Made by a program: the position numbers and the translations under genes. DNA of 6,953 nt from Lysobacterales bacterium (lineage in GTDB: Bacteria; Pseudomonadota; Gammaproteobacteria; Xanthomonadales; SZUA-36), in NCBI GenBank assembly GCA_009692275.1, contig SHZL01000149.1:1-6953 (forward strand), given 5' to 3'. Shown in pieces: positions 1 to 5,614 of this stretch. Below the pieces are notes generated by a model. The model saw only the letters and a list, made by a program, of their open reading frames with translations. It made no database searches and was not told the origin of the DNA. Numbering within the stretch: the first letter of the stretch is position 1; the number at the start of each line of letters is the position of its first letter.

Positions 1-943
1 CCGCGACATACCCACCTTCGATTCCCTTGGTTACCACGGACACTGCATTGTGCGGGTGCAGGCTTTCGTAATGGGTGCATCGGGCCCAGAAGTCCAGAAT
101 ACGCTCATCCTTTCCAAGAGCAGTCTGGATGCGACGTCCGGCATCTTCACAAAACATCAGGTTGCGCCCGTTCAGCAAGGCAAACGCCTGTTCATCTTCG
201 CGCTTCACGGTGGCCTGAACCGGCGTTTTCAATGCTCCCTCAATGGCATCGACCAATTCGATAATTGGAAACATTTCAAAGCTGGGCGTGAGACGGACAC
301 GAATTTCTGCTGCGCTGCGCTGGCTGTGAGGCGTTGCGAGAATTCCTTCCTCACTACCGAGCCATTCGTACACCTGCTTCATGTCTACCCGCTGCTGTCC
401 CAGAAAATCGCTCTTGAACTTATCCTGGATCAACTGACGAGCCAATGCAGCTGAACAAGGGCAGGTGCTCGAATAAAGAACTTCCAGACCCATTTCAAGG
501 CTGAATTCACCTTCCTCCAGGATAGCAATCATTGATATGGGGTAACGTCGCCAGCCTTCATTGTCGCTTGCCAATGCCGGGCGCCGGGTGACGTAATCGA
601 AATCAACCCGAATCAAGGCCCGGTCACTCAGTCCTTCGTGCGAGTCAAGAAACGCACGCAACAATTGCCTCAAGGTGCAAGGGTTCAGCAAGCGCTGGGA
701 GAATGCCTCGTCCAGGTGAAGATAGAGCCGGGACATATGGATGCCGCGTGCATCTGCGTCTTTCAGGTTGACGTAAGCAGTGACCAGTGCGGAGGATTGG
801 ATCACTCCGCCCGCATCGTCTTCGATACGAACCGGCATTTCAATTTCATTCATGCCAACCCATGCCAGGACCCCGGCTATTTCAGGCCTGGCTTCATTGG
901 CAATATCGGGCATGTCCCGCAGTGCGCTCTCAATCTTGCTCAT
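1..943 (-). CDS. folE2: GTP cyclohydrolase FolE2 (type IB), 3' end cut by window edge
   Basis: FolE2 converts GTP to 7,8-dihydroneopterin triphosphate in the cytoplasm, the first step of tetrahydrofolate and queuosine synthesis. It is the alternative, metal-flexible counterpart of zinc-dependent FolE. The translation, read from the sequence, runs 314 codons to the edge without a stop. Family signatures are GIHMSRLY (67-74), YSSTCPCSAALARQ (157-170, conserved Cys161), TPHSQRS (204-210) and FWARCTHYESLHPHNAV (285-301). From memory of the Neisseria enzyme, its metal ligands Cys147 and His159 are 12 residues apart; here the equivalents appear to be Cys161 and His206, so about 33 residues are inserted, as in the longer gammaproteobacterial form. 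Family members of this form are about 300 residues, so the stop should lie just outside. The ATG at 943 follows a G-rich Shine-Dalgarno-like run (GGCGGGGG). The ATG at 913 (Met11) is an alternative start. Regulation by Zur is known for some folE2 genes, but I see no clear Zur palindrome here. Confidence 0.93.
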   Translation of the reverse strand, partial: MSKIESALRDMPDIANEARPEIAGVLAWVGMNEIEMPVRIEDDAGGVIQSSALVTAYVNLKDADARGIHMSRLYLHLDEAFSQRLLNPCTLRQLLRAFLDSHEGLSDRALIRVDFDYVTRRPALASDNEGWRRYPISMIAILEEGEFSLEMGLEVLYSSTCPCSAALARQLIQDKFKSDFLGQQRVDMKQVYEWLGSEEGILATPHSQRSAAEIRVRLTPSFEMFPIIELVDAIEGALKTPVQATVKREDEQAFALLNGRNLMFCEDAGRRIQTALGKDERILDFWARCTHYESLHPHNAVSVVTKGIEGGYVA

Positions 944-966
944 CGCATACCCCCGCCTGGCCTGCC

Positions 967-987
967 TGGTCCCGACTATAGAGACCA
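967..987 (-). other. Hairpin in the presumed folE2 5' untranslated region
   Basis: In the minus-strand transcript TGGTCTC pairs with GGGACCA (7 bp, one G-U) around a 7-nt loop. It ends 23 nt before the folE2 start codon, just ahead of the G-rich ribosome-binding region. No T-run follows, so it is not an intrinsic terminator for the tRNA. It may stabilise or modulate the folE2 leader. Confidence 0.4.
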
Positions 988-1020
988 GATCTTACGCATA
1001 TTGATCACGGCTGACGGCTG

Positions 1021-1050
1021 ATTATCCGCTAAAAGAACGGCACTGGCCAA
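1021..1050 (-). promoter_or_regulatory. Candidate sigma-70 promoter for folE2
   Basis: On the minus strand a -35-like TTGGCC (1050-1045) is followed, after 18 nt, by a -10-like GATAAT (1026-1021). This would start transcription near 1014, about 70 nt upstream of the folE2 ATG and downstream of the tRNA. The -10 matches 5 of 6 consensus bases and the -35 matches 4 of 6. It would let folE2 be expressed separately from the tRNA and the upstream cluster. The call rests only on consensus matching. Confidence 0.35.
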
Positions 1051-1079
1051 TGCAGTTTTCATATCGTTAACCTGTGTTT

Positions 1080-1156
1080 TGGTCGGGGCGGGGAGATTCG
1101 AACTCCCGACCCCCACAACCCCATTGTGGTGCGCTACCAGGCTGCGCTACGCCCCG
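1080..1156 (-). tRNA. proL: tRNA-Pro with anticodon GGG
   Basis: This is a 77-nt tRNA with the CCA end encoded in the DNA. The acceptor stem is CGGGGCG with CGCCCCG, followed by discriminator A and CCA (1083-1080). The D arm has GCGC stems, the anticodon stem is CCACA with TGTGG, and the 7-nt loop ATGGGGT gives anticodon GGG, which reads CCC and CCU proline codons. The T arm is GGGAG, TTCGAAT, CTCCC. All four stems are fully complementary. The overall sequence resembles E. coli proL from memory. A tRNA-Pro downstream of ihfA and the MerR-like gene is a recurring arrangement in related proteobacteria. I see no convincing promoter immediately upstream, so it may be cut out of a longer transcript. 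Confidence 0.97.
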
Positions 1157-1177
1157 ACACGTTCAAACTTGGTTAAT

Positions 1178-1233
1178 CAAACTGAAACCCCTGGCAAACT
1201 GAAACCCCTGGCAAACTGAAACCCCTGGCAAAC
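1178..1233. repeat. Three perfect tandem copies of a 17-bp unit
   Basis: The unit CAAACTGAAACCCCTGG occurs three times without change at 1178-1194, 1195-1211 and 1212-1228, followed by 5 nt of a fourth copy (1229-1233). The array sits 22 bp upstream of the tRNA-Pro gene. On the minus strand each internal junction reads TTTGCCAGGGG, so every unit carries a -35-like TTGCCA, but no good -10 is found at standard spacing. Perfect identity suggests recent expansion by slippage or unequal exchange. There are no spacers, so it is not a CRISPR array. Confidence 0.9.
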
Positions 1234-1259
1234 CGGGAGCCAGTAGCGGGCGGGTCATG

Positions 1260-1284
1260 TTAACAAATGCACCGTCGCTGTTAA
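1260..1284. repeat. Inverted repeat TTAACA-N13-TGTTAA
   Basis: Two perfect 6-bp arms (1260-1265 and 1279-1284) are separated by 13 bp, a center-to-center distance of 19 bp. It lies in the gap between the MerR-like gene and tRNA-Pro. It could be a dimeric regulator site or a weak hairpin. Short arms like these can arise by chance, so the functional reading is weak. Confidence 0.3.
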
Positions 1285-1320
1285 AGCATTGAGCAGCAAC
1301 GAAGTGGAGGAAGCCAGGCT

Positions 1321-1400
1321 AGCGTTTCAATACCCGCTTTGGCGTCTTAGAACCGGCTTCAGCGTTTTAGTACCCGCTTTAGCGTTTTAAGACTTGCAGT
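1321..1400. repeat. Four degenerate 20-bp tandem units spanning the stop of the MerR-like gene
   Basis: Units lie at 1321-1340, 1341-1360, 1361-1380 and 1381-1400. On the plus strand the first and third read AGCGTTTCAATACCCGCTTT and AGCGTTTTAGTACCCGCTTT. The unit at 1381 lies in the 3' coding end of the MerR-like gene and the other three lie downstream of its stop. On the minus strand each unit holds a version of the Val-Leu-Lys/Arg-Arg tail, followed by TAA, TGA, CAA or TAG. The 20-bp period is not a multiple of three, so these are not in-frame extensions. The likeliest origin is duplication of the gene's 3' end followed by divergence. Confidence 0.75.
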
Positions 1401-1735
1401 ATTTCTTCGAGTTCTAACCGCACCTGCCGGATGATCTGGTGGCTACGATTGACATCATCCCGCGCCTCATCGCCTCTCAGCATCTGCCGCGCACCACCTA
1501 TGGTGTAACCCTGCTCATACAGCAGGCTGCGAATCTGGCGGATCATCATGACATCGCCGCGCTGGTAGTAGCGCCTGTTGCCCCGCCGCTTTACTGGTTT
1601 GAGCTGCTCAAATTCCTGCTCCCAGTAACGCAACACGTGCGGCTTTACCCCACAAAGATCGCTGACTTCTCCGATAGTGAAATATCGTTTCGCCGGAATC
1701 GGCGGAAGATCACGATCAATTCCCGGGTCTAACAT
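1379..1735 (-). CDS. MerR-family DNA-binding protein encoded downstream of ihfA
   Basis: This is a small cytoplasmic protein of 118 residues. A MerR-type helix-turn-helix begins at YFTIGEVSDLCGVKPHVLRYWE (18-39). The wing carries RRGNRRYY (50-57), and a second helical segment runs through YEQGYTIGGARQML (73-86). The C-terminus (about 97-118) is a short amphipathic helix likely to dimerise. There is no effector-binding domain and no metal-binding cysteine cluster, so it is not a classical metal or drug sensor. Its target is unknown. The ATG at 1735 is chosen because it is preceded by AAGGGTGG and gives the 118-residue length I recall for the Pseudomonas counterpart; a GTG at 1753 lacks a ribosome-binding site. 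The gene overlaps the last 20 bp of ihfA in another frame, which implies cotranscription and probably coupled translation. Confidence 0.88.
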   Translation of the reverse strand: MLDPGIDRDLPPIPAKRYFTIGEVSDLCGVKPHVLRYWEQEFEQLKPVKRRGNRRYYQRGDVMMIRQIRSLLYEQGYTIGGARQMLRGDEARDDVNRSHQIIRQVRLELEEILQVLKR

Positions 1736-2015
1736 ACGCTTCCACCCTTGCACGCAGTTTTTGGCCTGGACGGAACGTCACGACACGTCGTGCCGAGATT
1801 GGAATCTCTTCCCCCGTCTTGGGATTTCTGCCAGGCCTTTGGTTTTTCACGCGCAACTGAAAATTGCCAAAGCCTGATAGCTTAACGTTCCCGCCCCTTT
1901 CAAGCTCTTCCCTAATAGCCTCGAAATATTCATCCACAAATTCCTTAGCTTCCCTTTTGTTCAAACCTACTACTTCAAACAGGCGGTCTGCAATATCTGC
2001 CTTTGTCAATGACAT
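1716..2015 (-). CDS. ihfA: Integration host factor subunit alpha
   Basis: IHF alpha pairs with IHF beta to bend DNA sharply at specific sites, acting in nucleoid structure, transcription, replication and site-specific recombination. The 99-residue product equals the length of E. coli IhfA. It shows the HU/IHF fold: N-terminal helices (1-40), the VKLSGFGNF strand (44-52), and the DNA-binding arm with NQRPGRNPKTGEEIPI (58-73). Within the arm, Pro65 is the expected DNA-intercalating proline. It ends in RRVVTFRPGQKLRARVE (76-92). The ATG at 2015 is preferred over a TTG at 2021 because AAGAGG lies 6 nt upstream and the length fits. That ribosome-binding site lies inside the last codons of pheT, and the stop of pheT is 2 nt away, so the two are translationally linked. 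Confidence 0.97.
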   Translation of the reverse strand: MSLTKADIADRLFEVVGLNKREAKEFVDEYFEAIREELERGGNVKLSGFGNFQLRVKNQRPGRNPKTGEEIPISARRVVTFRPGQKLRARVEAYVRPGN

Positions 2016-2017
2016 GT

Positions 2018-4390
2018 TCAACCTCTTAATTGAGCACCCAAACGATGCTCCAACGTCGCAATGGCCTGATGAATTACGGGGTCTACGAGTTCATCTACTA
2101 GAGTGCTGGAAACGTTCTGCAAAATCAAGCCTATAGCGATGCTTTTATACCCTTTTTTTAGTTTTTCGTCGAGATAGACATCAAAAACGACCAAATCCTG
2201 TAGCAAGTCTGCTGCCTCGCCTCGCACAACTGTTTCGATCTGTGCAAATGTAACCTCGTGCGGAACCCATACTGCAATATCGCGGCGAATGGAAGGAAAC
2301 CGTGAAATCGGACATGCATGCGGGATCTGGCGTTGTTGCAGAAGATCCAGATCCAGTTCGAAAGCGAATACTTCACCTTCAATATCCAGCGTCTTGAGAA
2401 CCCCGGGGTGGACTGCGCCACACCATCCTATCGGCTTGCCCCCAAGCTCCACGCATGCACTGGCGCCGGGGTGCGCCCAGGGCTCGCCGAATGGCGTGAA
2501 CGATACCGGCGTATCGCCCCGCAGCGCGATCAATCGTTCAACGTCACCCTTGATGTCGAAGAAGTCCAGTTTGCGAACTGGCTGCGCCCACTGCTCAGGC
2601 CAGGCCGAGCCGGTGGCGACGCCGCATATTCTGGAAATCTCCTGCAAAGTTTCCTGCTGAATATAGGCCAGCCCGGTCTCAAACAACCTGACCCTGGCCT
2701 GTTGGCGCCGCACGTTGTACGCGAGATTGGCCAGCAGTCCCGGCAACAGGGTAGTGCGCATCACGTCCATTTCAGCGGACAAAGGATTGGCCAGTGGCAA
2801 AGCGAAACCGGCTTGATGCACTGCCTCCAGCTGCCGACGGTCCACAAAACTATAGTTGATGGCTTCCTGGTAGCCTGCTGCGCACAGGCTTTGGCGCATG
2901 TGCATCAGGCTTACGGTATGGCTGGCAGCGCTTCCCACCGCCAATTGACCCCCGGGTGGCGCTTCTGGAATGCGGTCATAGCCATGAATTCGGGCAACTT
3001 CCTCGATCAGGTCTTCTTCAATGGCAATGTCCATCCTGGCCGAAGGTGCGGTAACGGTCCAACTGCCGTCGGCAAAGCTCACCTCCATGCCCAGGCGCTG
3101 GAGGATGTCCTCTACCTGACTGCGTTCAAACTCAAGTCCCATCAATTGATTGAGGCGGTCATGGCGCAAACGGATGGGGCGAGGCGCAGGCAGACAGTGC
3201 ACATCTTCTTGCACCAGGACAGGACCGGGAACACCGCCACAAATTTCCAGCACCAGCGCCGTGGCGCGTTCAATGGCCCTGACCTGCCCCTGGGGATCAA
3301 CACCCCGTTCGAAGCGATGCGATGCGTCGGTGTGCAGGCCATAGGCGCGTGCTTTTCCCATGATGGTTGCGGGCTTGAACCAGGCGCTTTCCAGCAAAAT
3401 GCTGGTTGTAGTGTCCGTCATTGAACTTGCTGCTCCACCCATGATGCCGGCCAGAGCAACAGGTCCAGAGCCATCGCAGATGGCCAGTACGCCCTCATCG
3501 AGTTCCACCTCCGTGCCGTTCAGCAGGCGCAAGGATTCACCCTGGCGGCCGCGGCGCACGACGATTTCCCGGTCCAGTCGGTCGAGGTCAAATGCATGCA
3601 TGGGTTGACCCAACTCCAGCAAGACGTAATTGGTGATGTCAACGACCGGGCTGATGCTGCGCAAGCCGCAACGGCGCAGGGCTTCCATCATCCACAAGGG
3701 AGTTTTCGCAGTGGGCTCTATCCCCCGGATGACCCGCGCCGCGTACCGCGGGCAATCTTCGCCGCTGAGCAAGCGAACGGGCAAGGCGTCATCGCTCTGG
3801 GCTGCGACCGAAGGAATGATGCGATCCTGGAATTCTGCAGCACAATTCGCTGCAACATCGCGGGCCAGGCCCCGGATGCACAGGCAGTCCGAGCGATTGG
3901 GCGTCAAGTCAATTTCTATGCTGAAATCGTCCAGCGCCAGCCATGAACGAAAATCCACGCCCAGTGGAGCATCGGGGGGCAATTCCATCAGGCCTGAATG
4001 ATCTTCGGACAAGCCCAGTTCACGCGCCGAGCACAACATTCCCGCCGACTCCACCCCCCTGAGCTGCGCTTTCCTGATATGCAAGTCCGCCCCGATCTGC
4101 GCGCCAACACGGGCGAGAGGCACCCGCAGCCCGACCCGTGCATTGGGTGCTCCACAGACAATTTGCAGGCGCTCCGCGGAGCCGTCATTGACACTGCATA
4201 CCGACAACTTGTCCGCGTCGGGGTGCGGCTTGCAGGCTTCTATCTCCGCCACGACAACATGACTGAAAGCAGCAGCCACCGGCTCGACGGAGTCAACTGC
4301 CAGACCAGCAGCAGTCAGCCGTTCAGCCCACTGAACGGCGTTTAGATCAACCTTGACCCATTGCTTCAACCAATTTGCACTGAATTTCAT
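2018..4390 (-). CDS. pheT: Phenylalanine--tRNA ligase beta subunit
   Basis: PheT forms an alpha2-beta2 enzyme with PheS that charges tRNA-Phe. The beta subunit binds the tRNA and edits mischarged Tyr-tRNA-Phe. The 790-residue product is close to the 795 of E. coli. The visible order is an N-terminal segment (MKFSANWLKQWV), a tRNA-binding OB domain with VVVAEIEACKPHPDADKL (45-62), and a B3/B4 editing region around SPVVDITNYVLLELGQPMHA (247-266) to DASHRFERGVDP (355-366). A B5 domain (about 402-475) follows, with LIEEVARIHGYDRIP at its end. A catalytic-like core follows (about 490-690), then the C-terminal FDX-ACB domain from SRFPSIRRDIAVWV (696-709) to the end. No domain is missing. The ATG at 4390 gives the canonical start; its ribosome-binding site is weak (CCAGAG, 6 nt upstream) and can be paired in alternative RNA structures. 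Confidence 0.98.
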   Translation of the reverse strand: MKFSANWLKQWVKVDLNAVQWAERLTAAGLAVDSVEPVAAAFSHVVVAEIEACKPHPDADKLSVCSVNDGSAERLQIVCGAPNARVGLRVPLARVGAQIGADLHIRKAQLRGVESAGMLCSARELGLSEDHSGLMELPPDAPLGVDFRSWLALDDFSIEIDLTPNRSDCLCIRGLARDVAANCAAEFQDRIIPSVAAQSDDALPVRLLSGEDCPRYAARVIRGIEPTAKTPLWMMEALRRCGLRSISPVVDITNYVLLELGQPMHAFDLDRLDREIVVRRGRQGESLRLLNGTEVELDEGVLAICDGSGPVALAGIMGGAASSMTDTTTSILLESAWFKPATIMGKARAYGLHTDASHRFERGVDPQGQVRAIERATALVLEICGGVPGPVLVQEDVHCLPAPRPIRLRHDRLNQLMGLEFERSQVEDILQRLGMEVSFADGSWTVTAPSARMDIAIEEDLIEEVARIHGYDRIPEAPPGGQLAVGSAASHTVSLMHMRQSLCAAGYQEAINYSFVDRRQLEAVHQAGFALPLANPLSAEMDVMRTTLLPGLLANLAYNVRRQQARVRLFETGLAYIQQETLQEISRICGVATGSAWPEQWAQPVRKLDFFDIKGDVERLIALRGDTPVSFTPFGEPWAHPGASACVELGGKPIGWCGAVHPGVLKTLDIEGEVFAFELDLDLLQQRQIPHACPISRFPSIRRDIAVWVPHEVTFAQIETVVRGEAADLLQDLVVFDVYLDEKLKKGYKSIAIGLILQNVSSTLVDELVDPVIHQAIATLEHRLGAQLRG

Positions 4391-4567
4391 GGTGAACTCT
4401 GGCCTTTTGGTTTATGGAAACTCTGATTTGTCCAGAGTTTCTGCGGTACAGGGATGTGCCGCCATTTTCGATGATTGTAGATCATTGAAAATGAAGCCAA
4501 ACAAAAATCACATTTTTTGTTTGGCGTGCTCTGATCATTCATGGATGAATTATTCAGAGCTTTCTTG
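4391..4567 (-). promoter_or_regulatory. Highly structured pheS-pheT spacer: five contiguous hairpins
   Basis: The 177-nt spacer is long; from memory, the E. coli spacer is only about 15 nt. In the direction of transcription it holds five inverted repeats separated by 0-2 nt. H1 (4560-4528) has outer 7-bp arms GCTCTGA/TCAGAGC and inner ATTCAT/ATGAAT. H2 (4525-4496) is a perfect 12-bp stem of GCCAAACAAAAA with its complement and a 6-nt loop. H3 (4493-4463) is a 13-bp stem with one mismatch and a 5-nt loop. H4 (4462-4443) has GCGG/CCGC plus ACA/TGT with one mismatch and a 4-nt loop. H5 (4441-4417) is a perfect 9-bp GAAACTCTG/CAGAGTTTC stem with a 7-nt loop. None is followed by a T-run, so they do not look like intrinsic terminators. 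The arrangement suggests an RNA element affecting pheT translation, mRNA processing or stability. Confidence 0.75.
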
Positions 4568-5566
4568 TCAGTGGAACTGCCGCAGGAACTGAAGATCGTT
4601 TTCATAAAAATGGCGCAAATCGGTGACGCCATAGCGCAACATCGCAATGCGCTCAACGCCCATGCCAAAGGCATAACCCGAGTAGCGCTCCGGGTCGACG
4701 TTACACGCTCTGAGTACATTCGGGTGGACCATGCCGCACCCAAGAATTTCCAGCCAGCCAGGCTCAGCACCACCGCCTTTCTCCCAACCAATGTCGACTT
4801 CTGCGGAAGGTTCGGTAAAAGGAAAATAGGATGGGCGGAATCGCATGGCCAGCGAACGCTCAAAAAACGCATTTACGAAGGTGTGCAGCAGGCCCTTGAG
4901 GTCAGCCATGCTCACACCCTCGCCCACCAACAGGCCTTCGATCTGGTGGAACATCGGAGTGTGGGTCTGATCGGAGTCACTGCGATACACCTTGCCGGGC
5001 GCGATGACGCGGTACGGCGGGTCCTGCTGTTCCATCACACGGATCTGCACCGGTGATGTATGCGTGCGCAAGAGGCGCCCGTCACCGAAATAGAATGTAT
5101 CGTGCATGGCCCGTGCCGGGTGATGCTCCGGGAAGTTCAAAGCCGCGAAATTGTAATAGTCCTGCTCTACTTCCGGGCCGGTGGCGACATCAAAACCCAG
5201 TCGCGAAAAAATATCCACGGCCCGTTGCATGGCGCGAGTGACAGGGTGTAATCCGCCACGCTGCTCACCCCGGCCAGGCAGGCTTACGTCCACTTTCTGG
5301 CTCAGCAGCAGGGCCTCAAGCGCCGCGGCTTGCAGAACCGTTTTTCGATCGGCAATTGCCAGGGCCAGGTCATCGCGGGCGACGTTGACCGCGGCTCCGA
5401 AAGCTTTCCTCTGCTCCGGATCCAGGCTGGCCAGGGCTTTCAGTTGCGCAGTGATCTCACCCTTCTTGCCGAGATATCCCACCCGCAGTTCGTCCAGGCG
5501 TTGCAAATCCTGACAGGCCTCAATGGCTGCGCGGGCGCGGTGCTGAATTTCCTTGATTGTGTCCAC
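4568..5566 (-). CDS. pheS: Phenylalanine--tRNA ligase alpha subunit
   Basis: PheS is the catalytic subunit of the class II synthetase that activates phenylalanine and transfers it to tRNA-Phe. From the GTG at 5566 it has 332 residues (E. coli 327). An N-terminal coiled coil (about 1-85) is followed by motif 1 around GLHPVTRAMQRAVDIFSRLGF (105-125), motif 2 YRSDSDQTHTPMFHQIEG (194-211), the Phe-pocket region RPSYFPFTEPSAEVD (244-258), and motif 3 YAFGMGVERIAMLR (298-311). A short insert (GWEKGGGAEPGW, 260-271) is a few residues longer than in E. coli. The start is uncertain. No ATG is available; GTG at 5566 fits the family length but has a poor ribosome-binding site. GTG at 5599 has GAAGG close upstream but would add an odd MLFLFFSGNQA leader and starts inside the terminator hairpin. 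The reading frame is open back to the rplT stop. Confidence 0.96.
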   Translation of the reverse strand: MDTIKEIQHRARAAIEACQDLQRLDELRVGYLGKKGEITAQLKALASLDPEQRKAFGAAVNVARDDLALAIADRKTVLQAAALEALLLSQKVDVSLPGRGEQRGGLHPVTRAMQRAVDIFSRLGFDVATGPEVEQDYYNFAALNFPEHHPARAMHDTFYFGDGRLLRTHTSPVQIRVMEQQDPPYRVIAPGKVYRSDSDQTHTPMFHQIEGLLVGEGVSMADLKGLLHTFVNAFFERSLAMRFRPSYFPFTEPSAEVDIGWEKGGGAEPGWLEILGCGMVHPNVLRACNVDPERYSGYAFGMGVERIAMLRYGVTDLRHFYENDLQFLRQFH

Positions 5567-5580
5567 TGCCTGATTCCCGG

Positions 5581-5608
5581 AAAAAAAAAGGAAGAGCACA
5601 GGCCCTTC
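5581..5608 (-). terminator. Intrinsic terminator / attenuator between rplT and pheS
   Basis: In the minus-strand transcript GAAGGGC (5608-5602) pairs with GCTCTTC (5597-5591), 7 bp including one G-U, around a CTGT loop. A C and nine T residues follow (5589-5581). This is a textbook intrinsic terminator, lying between the rplT stop (5617-5615) and the preferred pheS start (5566). In E. coli pheST is controlled by attenuation with a Phe-rich leader peptide (pheM) at this position. Here there is no room for a separate leader peptide, so it may simply set a lower level for pheST than for ribosomal genes, or be controlled differently. Confidence 0.8.
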
Positions 5609-5614
5609 GTATTT

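Larger units (their letters stand above)
1157..1378. other. Intergenic region between MerR-like gene and tRNA-Pro
   Basis: This 222-bp gap has no convincing coding sequence. It holds most of the degenerate 20-bp repeats next to the MerR-like stop, a TTAACA inverted repeat near its middle, and three 17-bp tandem repeats near the tRNA. There is no hairpin with a T-run on the minus strand, so no intrinsic terminator is evident between the protein cluster and the tRNA. Confidence 0.6.

Noticed and set aside
976..1062. 28-codon minus-strand frame between tRNA-Pro and folE2 (begins MKTALASAVLLAD) with a weak AGG upstream
   Set aside because: It is very short, its ribosome-binding site is poor, it has no recognisable similarity, and it overlaps the likely folE2 promoter. 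I cannot distinguish it from chance.
1060..1180. Mobile-element integration at the tRNA-Pro 3' end
   Set aside because: No integrase gene and no repeated tRNA 3' fragment is seen in the window. The downstream gene is housekeeping folE2.
1178..1233. CRISPR-like array
   Set aside because: The 17-bp units are directly adjacent with no spacers, and no cas genes are near.
2318..3424. 368-codon open frame on the plus strand
   Set aside because: It lies entirely antisense to pheT, has no recognisable domains, and pheT on the other strand is unmistakable. It is a shadow of GC-biased codon use.
4496..4525. Intrinsic terminator after pheS
   Set aside because: The 12-bp stem is A/T-rich near its loop and is not followed by a T-run in either direction. 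pheT needs read-through from pheS.
4353..4592. 79-codon plus-strand frame across the spacer
   Set aside because: It covers the pheT start region and the hairpins, has no recognisable motif, and no good ribosome-binding site is evident.
4387..4872. 161-codon minus-strand frame crossing the pheS 3' end and the pheS-pheT spacer
   Set aside because: It is out of frame with pheS over most of its length and shows no family features. The spacer part is explained by inverted repeats.
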